5,136 nt of DNA from an uncultured Clostridia bacterium (lineage in GTDB: Bacteria; Bacillota; Clostridia; TANB77; CAG-508), in the NCBI GenBank assembly GCA_934178555.1, contig CAKPQL010000032.1:1-5136 (forward strand), in the 5' to 3' direction. Position numbers and translations under genes: made by a program. The notes below the pieces were generated by a model that saw only the letters and a program-made list of their open reading frames with translations, was not told where the DNA came from and did not search any database. Positions 1 to 4,681 of this stretch are shown piece after piece (position 1 is the first letter of the stretch; every line of letters starts with the position of its first letter).

Positions 1-640
1 CATAGAAACTAGCTAGAAGAAAAGATATTGATTCATCCTTCTTTTTATCATTAAAATCAATTTTTTCTATAATTAATTTTTTTGATTGAATATTTTCGTC
101 ATCTTCTGTTTTTTCAGTTTTAGATTCGACCGATTTTATTTTATCATTTATTTTACTTAAATCCAAATCATAATATTCAAGCGGTGAAGATAGGTCTATA
201 TCTGACACATCATATGCTGTAGTATTTCTATAATTTAATTTATTATAAGGTTCCATAACTACTATATACTTTTTTTCTTTTAAATCATTACTCAGAGGTA
301 CATACTTAGTTACTGCTTGTGGTAACTTTCCTTCTTCATAAGTATATGTAGTTAAAGGTACAAGGGTCCAGTTAGTTGTTAGTTTAGATGTAACATATAT
401 AGGAATACTTGTAACTATGCTTAAAGATGCTAGTATTACAGCAATATTTTTCTTTATTCTTTTCTTAGTTTCTTTTATTGATTTAATTTTACAGTTTAAA
501 TAATATGATTTATTAGCATAATCTTGTATACTTGAATCTAATGAGTTAGATAATATATTTAATCTATCTAATAATTCATCAAATATTTCTTCATCAAGTA
601 CTTCTTTTTCTCCTTTATTTTGGTATTCAAAAGCTGACAT
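1..640 (-). CDS. Array member 1: two-pass membrane protein of unrecognised family, 3' end beyond window
   Basis: An open frame runs from the ATG at 640 to the left edge without a stop, giving 213 residues of a protein whose full paralogs have 322-338. The start is set by AGGAGG at 645-650, four bases before the ATG. Visible parts are MSAFEYQ (1-7), LDEEIFDELL (15-24), a lysine-rich helix (about 50-64), membrane segment 1 (about 66-84, with SIP at 78-80), YTYEEGKLP (99-107), KKYIVVMEPYN (123-133), YDVSDID (143-149), YYDLDLSKI (156-164), an acidic linker (165-186) and KKLIIEKID (187-195). The frame ends at the edge in FLLASFY, the expected start of membrane segment 2. The middle matches the YTYE-GKLP group, whereas the head (EKEV.DEEIFD) is closest to the gene at 652-1620, so it may be mosaic. 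No signal peptide or catalytic motif is seen. It is the last gene of the array visible here. Function is unknown; the gene call is secure by homology to its neighbours. Confidence 0.93.
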   Translation of the reverse strand, partial: MSAFEYQNKGEKEVLDEEIFDELLDRLNILSNSLDSSIQDYANKSYYLNCKIKSIKETKKRIKKNIAVILASLSIVTSIPIYVTSKLTTNWTLVPLTTYTYEEGKLPQAVTKYVPLSNDLKEKKYIVVMEPYNKLNYRNTTAYDVSDIDLSSPLEYYDLDLSKINDKIKSVESKTEKTEDDENIQSKKLIIEKIDFNDKKKDESISFLLASFY

Positions 641-654
641 AGTTCCTCCTTTTA
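641..654 (-). promoter_or_regulatory. Stop-overlapping ribosome binding site of array member 1
   Basis: On the minus strand this reads TAAAAGGAGGAACT followed by ATG. The TAA is the stop of the gene at 652-1620, and AGGAGG (645-650) is a full Shine-Dalgarno match with only four bases before the ATG. A ribosome terminating on the upstream gene would cover this site, so translational coupling is likely. It fixes the ATG at 640 as the start. Confidence 0.85.
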
Positions 655-1620
655 TAGCTTTAGTTTCATTGCTTTACTTTTAATGCTTTCTATAAGTTCA
701 TCATATCTTGATAATAATAGTGATGGATCGCTCATTAAATCTTTATTTTTTTCAAACTCTTCATTCCATCTTCTTGATAGTTCTTCACTTTGTGATATCA
801 TTTCATTTATTCTATTAATTATTTCTTTTAATTCTTTGTCATATGTTTTTTTAACATACATTTTTGATTTTATTTTTTTTATTTCATCACTTAGAAATAT
901 TACACCATTAGTTAATATTGGGACAGAAAACTCATTTGAATACTCCATTTCTACTATAACCATTAAAAATATATATTCTATAAATAATAAGATTTTTACA
1001 ATATCTGCTTTACCAGGCTGGATACTTTCATAATCTATGTTTTTTATAATTAACTTTTTACTTTCTTCATCATCATCTGTAATTTCACTACCAGTGCTAA
1101 AATCTATAGTTCCAGTTTTGTTTTCTATTTTACTTAGGTCTAAATTAAAGTAATTATCTACCACTGGTAAGTCTATGTCTGATATATCATATGTAATTAT
1201 ATTTTTATAACTATCTTTATTAGGTTCTGCTAGAACTATATATTTTTTATCTTCTGCATCTTTTAATAATACCTCTTCACTTTCTACTTGCTTTAATCCA
1301 TCCATTTGATAAGTATATGTTTTTTCTGTTACTAAAGAATTATCATTTTTAGATTTTTTTATACGGTGTGCCATAACTACGGGAATACCAACTATTATAG
1401 AAAGAGCTACTGCCATCGCCAAACCATTTGACACTATTTGATGTATATTTCCTTTCATATTATTTTTTTGTTCACTTATTGCTTTTTGTGAATCATTATA
1501 TCTTATCGTGTTTTCACTTAATAAATAAGATATTTCACTTAAAGATAATAATATTTTATCAAATATTTCTTCATCAAACACTTCTTTTTCTTCTTTGCTT
1601 TGATATGCAAAATCCTGCAT
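652..1620 (-). CDS. Array member 2: two-pass membrane protein of unrecognised family (YTYQMDG group)
   Basis: A complete 322-residue protein. The ATG at 1620 follows AAAGGAG by eight bases, and the TAA at 652-654 runs into the ribosome binding site of the next gene. In order it shows MQDFAYQ (1-7), FDEEIFDKIL (15-24), a polar helix (about 25-60), membrane segment 1 (about 64-84, with GIP at 78-80), YTYQMDG (102-108), KKYIVLAEP (125-133), YDISDIDLP (144-152), NLDLSKIENKT (159-169), an acidic linker with TDDDEES (181-187), KKLIIKNID (188-196), and membrane segment 2 (about 207-225, with E224 and Y227). After that comes a likely coiled coil (about 245-290) holding WNEEFEKNKDL (285-295), then SDPSLLLSRY (297-306). 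The nearest relative is the gene at 1634-2632. Lysines and arginines flank both membrane segments, so topology is ambiguous; both ends inside with the middle domain outside is my preferred reading. Function is unknown. Confidence 0.96.
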   Translation of the reverse strand: MQDFAYQSKEEKEVFDEEIFDKILLSLSEISYLLSENTIRYNDSQKAISEQKNNMKGNIHQIVSNGLAMAVALSIIVGIPVVMAHRIKKSKNDNSLVTEKTYTYQMDGLKQVESEEVLLKDAEDKKYIVLAEPNKDSYKNIITYDISDIDLPVVDNYFNLDLSKIENKTGTIDFSTGSEITDDDEESKKLIIKNIDYESIQPGKADIVKILLFIEYIFLMVIVEMEYSNEFSVPILTNGVIFLSDEIKKIKSKMYVKKTYDKELKEIINRINEMISQSEELSRRWNEEFEKNKDLMSDPSLLLSRYDELIESIKSKAMKLKL

Positions 1621-1658
1621 GATTTTTTCTCCTTTACATTTCTAATTTCATTGTATTT
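1597..1658 (-). repeat. Gene-junction repeat, copy A
   Basis: This 62-base segment spans the 3' end of the gene at 1634-2632, its TAA, the AAAGGAG ribosome binding site and the first codons (MQDFAYQS) of the gene at 652-1620. It matches 2609-2670 without gaps and with two differences. Identity that includes the non-coding gap suggests recent duplication or gene conversion of the whole unit, 1,012 bases apart. Confidence 0.9.
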
Positions 1659-2632
1659 CTTTTTATTCTTTTTAGGACATCATCATATTTTGATAATAAT
1701 AGTGATGGATCACTCATTAAATCTTTGTTCTTTTCAAACTCTTCATTCCATCTGCTTGATAATTCTTCACTTTCTGATATCATTTCATTTATTCTATTTA
1801 ATATTTCTTTTATTTCTTTGTCATATTTCTTTTTATTATATGTCATTAATTTTAAATCTTTAATTTTATCTATTAAAAATATAGTGCCATCAGTTAATAG
1901 TGGTCTTCCATTAAATTCATAGGAATATTCTACTTCTAGAGCGACTAAAATGAAAATATATACAACATATAATAGATAATAAAGTGACTCAGGTTCACCT
2001 AACTCAACATTATCGTAATCAAAAGTATCTATTATTAATTTTTTACATTCTTTAATATCTTCTGTATTTTCACTATCATCACTAATTATTCTAGACCAAG
2101 TGGCTTTAGGCCAAGTGTGTTTTTCTATTTTACTTAGATCTAAATCAAAATAGTCATCAATCGATGGCAAATCTATATCTGTCACATAATATGTGCTCAT
2201 AGCCATATAGCCATCTTTGGTAGGTTCACTAAGTATTATATATTTCTCTTCTTCTTTATGTTTCATTTCTTTTGCGTCTTTTAGTAGCATCTTTGAAGTA
2301 CTTATTTCTTCGCTTCCATCCATTTGATATGTATATTCTGTCTTTTGAACCGATGAATTATCTTTTTTTGATTTTTTTATAAGCATTGATATAGATATGG
2401 GAATACCAGCCATTATAGAAAGAGCTATAGTCACCGCTAAAATATTTGACATAATTTCACGTATTTTTTTCTTCATATTACCTTTTAATTCACTTATTGC
2501 TTTTTGCGTAGTACTATATCTACTTCTTTGTTCTAATATTGAATAAGATATTTCGTTTAGTGACATTAATATTTCATCAAATGTTTCTTCGTCAAATATT
2601 TCTTTTTTGCTTTGATACGCAAAATCTTGCAT
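1634..2632 (-). CDS. Array member 3: two-pass membrane protein of unrecognised family (YTYQMDG group)
   Basis: A complete 332-residue protein. The ATG at 2632 follows AAAGGAG by eight bases, and the TAA at 1634-1636 abuts the next ribosome binding site. It shows MQDFAYQSK (1-9), FDEETFDEIL (13-22), a basic stretch GNMKKKIREI (51-60), membrane segment 1 (about 61-84, GIP at 76-78), YTYQMDG (100-106), EKYIILSEP (129-137), VTDIDLPS (150-157), YFDLDLSKIE (161-170), KKLII (197-201), membrane segment 2 (about 216-234, E233 and Y236), a coiled-coil-like tail with WNEEFEKNKDL (295-305) and SDPSLLLSKY (307-316), and the ending KLEM. It differs from its sister at 652-1620 by a few extra charged residues before the KYIIL block (KEMKHKEE, 121-128). 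Its linker is also unlike any other in the array, carrying two tryptophans (W174 and W179) and C196. The first bases and upstream gap are nearly identical to those of its sister, which points to recent duplication. Function is unknown. Confidence 0.96.
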   Translation of the reverse strand: MQDFAYQSKKEIFDEETFDEILMSLNEISYSILEQRSRYSTTQKAISELKGNMKKKIREIMSNILAVTIALSIMAGIPISISMLIKKSKKDNSSVQKTEYTYQMDGSEEISTSKMLLKDAKEMKHKEEEKYIILSEPTKDGYMAMSTYYVTDIDLPSIDDYFDLDLSKIEKHTWPKATWSRIISDDSENTEDIKECKKLIIDTFDYDNVELGEPESLYYLLYVVYIFILVALEVEYSYEFNGRPLLTDGTIFLIDKIKDLKLMTYNKKKYDKEIKEILNRINEMISESEELSSRWNEEFEKNKDLMSDPSLLLSKYDDVLKRIKRNTMKLEM

Positions 2633-2670
2633 GATTTTTTCTCCTTTACATTTCTAATTTCATTGTATTT
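2609..2670 (-). repeat. Gene-junction repeat, copy B
   Basis: This is the second copy of the 62-base junction at 1597-1658. It spans the KLEM-coding end of the gene at 2646-3623, the TAA, AAAGGAG and the first codons of the gene at 1634-2632. The corresponding junctions at 3603-3660 and 619-672 are recognisably different, so this version is shared by only two of the five junctions. Confidence 0.9.
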
Positions 2671-3623
2671 TCTTTTATTTCTTTCATAAGTTCATCGTAT
2701 TTAGATAATAATAGTGATGGATCACTCATTAAATATATATTTTTTTCAAGCTCTTCATTCCATCTTCTTGATAATTCTTCGCTTTTAGTTAGTGCCATGT
2801 TTATTTCGTTAATTGTTTTTTCTAATGTTGTTTTAACACTTTTTTCATAACCTTTATTGCTTTTTATTTCTTCAAGTTCATCTTTTAACTTTCTTATAAT
2901 ACTTGCTATAATAGGTAAATCCAATTCATTAATGGCAGTATAGAAACACTCTATTGTTAACAATAATATGATGTACGTAAGATAAAACACTACGTAAATC
3001 CATCCATAACTAGGCTTTTGTTCATCATTACAATCTACACTTTTAATAATTAATCTTTTTATTTCTTCACTACTCCCTATATCACTATAATATTCTTTAT
3101 ATTCTATTGATTCTGTTTTATTTTCTATTTTACTTAAATCTAAATTATAGTAATCTAGCGCTGATGACATATATATGTCCGAAATATCATATATAGTTAT
3201 GTTTCTATAATTTAATTCATTATAAGGTTCTACAAGAACTATATATTTCTTTTCTTCAGCATTTTTTAATTCTACTCTTTTTGTAGTTATTTCTGGAAGT
3301 TTACCAGCTTCGTAAGTATATGTAGTTTGTGGTACTGTTGCTTTTTTCTTTCTTATATTATTTATTTTAGCTGTGCCAAATATAGGAATACTCAACATTA
3401 ATGATAGAGTTAAAGCTATGGCTGTTAGATTTAGCCCTATTTTAGTTCTGCTTTTAATTTTTGATGCTTTTATTTCTTTCAAATTATCTAAATCACATTC
3501 GTAACATGCTATTTCATCCCTCATGGTTAAATAGCAATCATTTAAATCACTTAGTATTTGTTCAAATACTTTTTCATCAAATGTTTGTTCTTTATTTAAT
3601 TTTTGATACGCATAACCTTGCAT
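2646..3623 (-). CDS. Array member 4: two-pass membrane protein of unrecognised family (YTYE-GKLP group, mosaic ends)
   Basis: A complete 325-residue protein with its ATG at 3623, seven bases after AAAGGAGG. It shows MQGYAYQ (1-7), FDEKVFEQIL (15-24), a basic stretch KASKIKSRTK (52-61), membrane segment 1 (about 63-85, SIP at 78-80), TYTYEAGKLP (101-110), KKYIVLVEPYN (125-135), YDISDIY (145-151), YYNLDLSKIENKT (158-170), RLIIKSVD (190-197), membrane segment 2 (about 207-226, E225 and Y228), a tail with RRWNEELEKN (286-295) and SDPSLLLSKY (300-309), and the ending KLEM. The middle is closest to the gene at 3641-4657, but the first residues (MQ.YAYQ) and the last (KLEM) resemble the other group, so it looks mosaic. 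Oddities are cysteines at 30, 40 and 43 in the N-terminal helix, where the paralogs have none or one, and Y151 where the others have D in DID. The cysteines are not a lipobox, because they precede the membrane segment by about 20 residues or more. Function is unknown. Confidence 0.96.
   Translation of the reverse strand: MQGYAYQKLNKEQTFDEKVFEQILSDLNDCYLTMRDEIACYECDLDNLKEIKASKIKSRTKIGLNLTAIALTLSLMLSIPIFGTAKINNIRKKKATVPQTTYTYEAGKLPEITTKRVELKNAEEKKYIVLVEPYNELNYRNITIYDISDIYMSSALDYYNLDLSKIENKTESIEYKEYYSDIGSSEEIKRLIIKSVDCNDEQKPSYGWIYVVFYLTYIILLLTIECFYTAINELDLPIIASIIRKLKDELEEIKSNKGYEKSVKTTLEKTINEINMALTKSEELSRRWNEELEKNIYLMSDPSLLLSKYDELMKEIKENTMKLEM
3202..3338 (-). repeat. Middle-domain repeat, copy A (within array member 4)
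   Basis: This is 137 coding bases for the TTYTYEAGKLP to EPYN.LNYRN region. They align without gaps to 4197-4333 with nine differences by my count. Five differences change the residue and four are silent. Two of the five are Lys/Glu charge swaps in opposite directions, and one more is Gln to Glu. Confidence 0.85.
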
Positions 3624-3643
3624 AACTTTTCCTCCTTTTTTTA
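3624..3643 (-). promoter_or_regulatory. Ribosome binding site of array member 4 next to upstream stop
   Basis: On the minus strand the TAA of the gene at 3641-4657 runs into an A-rich stretch and AAAGGAGG, seven bases before the ATG at 3623. The strong match and proximity to the stop fit the coupling pattern of the array and set the start. Confidence 0.8.
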
Positions 3644-4657
3644 TAATTTTAATGTTGTTTTACTTTTTATGTTTTCTATAAGTTCATCATATTTAGATAA
3701 CAATAATGATGGATCACTCATTAAATCTTTATTTCTTTCAAACTCTTCATTCCATCTTCTTGATAACTCTTCACTTTTAGATAATGTAGAGTTTATATCA
3801 TTAATTGTTTCTTCTAATAATTTTTTAACTGTTTTTTCTTCACTTTCTATTGCATCCAAGTCTTCAATCTTGTTTATAAAATTCTTAATCATACCTGAGA
3901 TAGCATACGAATATGAATCAGGATTAGCAAAAAGATATAAACTTTCAAATATTATAAGTAATAATATATACACAACATAAAATAACAGATAAAACATAAA
4001 ATACCATGGCGATTGTACATCATTAAAATCTATACTTTTGATGATTAATTTTTTTGTTTCTTCACTACTACCACTATCACTATAATCTTCTTTATATTCT
4101 ACAGATTCTGTTTTATTTTCTATCTTACTTAAATCTAAATTATAATAATCAAGTACTGATGGCAAATCTATGTCTGTTACATCATACATAGTTGTATTTC
4201 TATAATTTAAATCATTATAAGGTTCTGCAAGAACTATATATTTCTTTTCTTTAGCATTCTTTAATTCTACCCTTTCTGTAGTTATTTCTGGAAGTTTACC
4301 AGCTTCGTAAGTATAAGTTGTTTCTGGTACTGTAGTTTGTTTTTTTTGTAAGGTTCTAAGTCCAATTGTACCACCTATTGGAATTCCAACTATTAAAGAA
4401 ATAGTCAAAGCAATAGTAGTTAGATTTAATCCTATTTTAGCTTTACTTTTTATAGTTTCACTTCTTGCATCTTTAAATTTTTTTGAATAAAGATTATAAT
4501 CATCTGCCTTATCAGATATTAATACATAGCTTTTTTTCAAAGCTTCTAAAATTTGATCAAATATTTCTTCATCAAATTCTCCATTTGTAAGTGCACTTAC
4601 AAACTGTGATTGCTTATTAGTTTGTTTGTTTTCACCCTCATATTGAAAATTGCTCAT
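3641..4657 (-). CDS. Array member 5: two-pass membrane protein of unrecognised family (YTYE-GKLP group)
   Basis: A complete 338-residue protein, the longest here. The ATG at 4657 is preceded at nine bases by a G-run ribosome binding site. It begins MSNFQYE (1-7) and has an extra polar, Gln/Asn-rich stretch (about 8-27) before FDEEIFDQIL (28-37), which moves that motif 13 residues later than in most paralogs. Next come a charged helix (about 38-75), membrane segment 1 (about 76-99, GIP at 91-93), YTYEAGKLP (115-123), KKYIVLAEPYN (138-148), YDVTDID (158-164), YYNLDLSKIENKT (171-183), KKLIIKSID (202-210), membrane segment 2 (about 219-238, E238 and Y241), a predicted coiled coil (about 255-310) with WNEEFERNKDL (302-312), and SDPSLLLSKY (314-323). 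It is the closest relative of the gene at 2646-3623, with long ungapped near-identity at the DNA level in the middle domain. Function is unknown. Confidence 0.96.
   Translation of the reverse strand: MSNFQYEGENKQTNKQSQFVSALTNGEFDEEIFDQILEALKKSYVLISDKADDYNLYSKKFKDARSETIKSKAKIGLNLTTIALTISLIVGIPIGGTIGLRTLQKKQTTVPETTYTYEAGKLPEITTERVELKNAKEKKYIVLAEPYNDLNYRNTTMYDVTDIDLPSVLDYYNLDLSKIENKTESVEYKEDYSDSGSSEETKKLIIKSIDFNDVQSPWYFMFYLLFYVVYILLLIIFESLYLFANPDSYSYAISGMIKNFINKIEDLDAIESEEKTVKKLLEETINDINSTLSKSEELSRRWNEEFERNKDLMSDPSLLLSKYDELIENIKSKTTLKL
4197..4333 (-). repeat. Middle-domain repeat, copy B (within array member 5)
   Basis: This is the partner of 3202-3338, lying 995 bases away in the same position of the next gene. 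It is among the strongest DNA identities in the window outside the junction repeat, and it identifies members 4 and 5 as sister copies across the middle domain. Confidence 0.85.
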
Positions 4658-4674
4658 AATTCTTTTCCCCCCTT
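4658..4674 (-). promoter_or_regulatory. Unusual G-run ribosome binding site of array member 5
   Basis: The minus strand carries six G in a row (4667-4672) after an A-run, nine bases before the ATG at 4657. AAGGGGG can pair with the anti-Shine-Dalgarno UUCCUCC if one G-U wobble is allowed, so it can serve as a ribosome binding site. Every other junction in the window uses AGGAG or AGGAGG. The upstream gap is also the longest here, 24 bases. Confidence 0.7.
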
Positions 4675-4681
4675 TTTATAA

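Noticed and set aside
683..1033. Plus-strand open frame of 116 codons, with a similar frame at 3603-3980
   Set aside because: Both lie opposite the conserved C-terminal coding blocks of the real genes, so their resemblance to each other is inherited from the sense strand. They are Ser/Phe/Ile-rich, as expected for the complement of AT-rich genes, and lack a matching gene context.
1428..1922. Overlapping plus-strand open frames at 1428-1622, 1600-1863 and 1725-1922
   Set aside because: They are antisense shadows of members 2 and 3, overlap each other in different frames, and have low-complexity hydrophobic translations.
2646..3623. Member 4 as a lipoprotein because of its N-terminal cysteines
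   Set aside because: The cysteines come about 20 or more residues before the first hydrophobic segment, and no signal peptide or lipobox precedes them.
4667..4672. G6 run as a confirmed phase-variable switch
   Set aside because: The tract is short and lies outside the coding sequence, and one sequence cannot show length variation. It is kept only as a low-interest finding.
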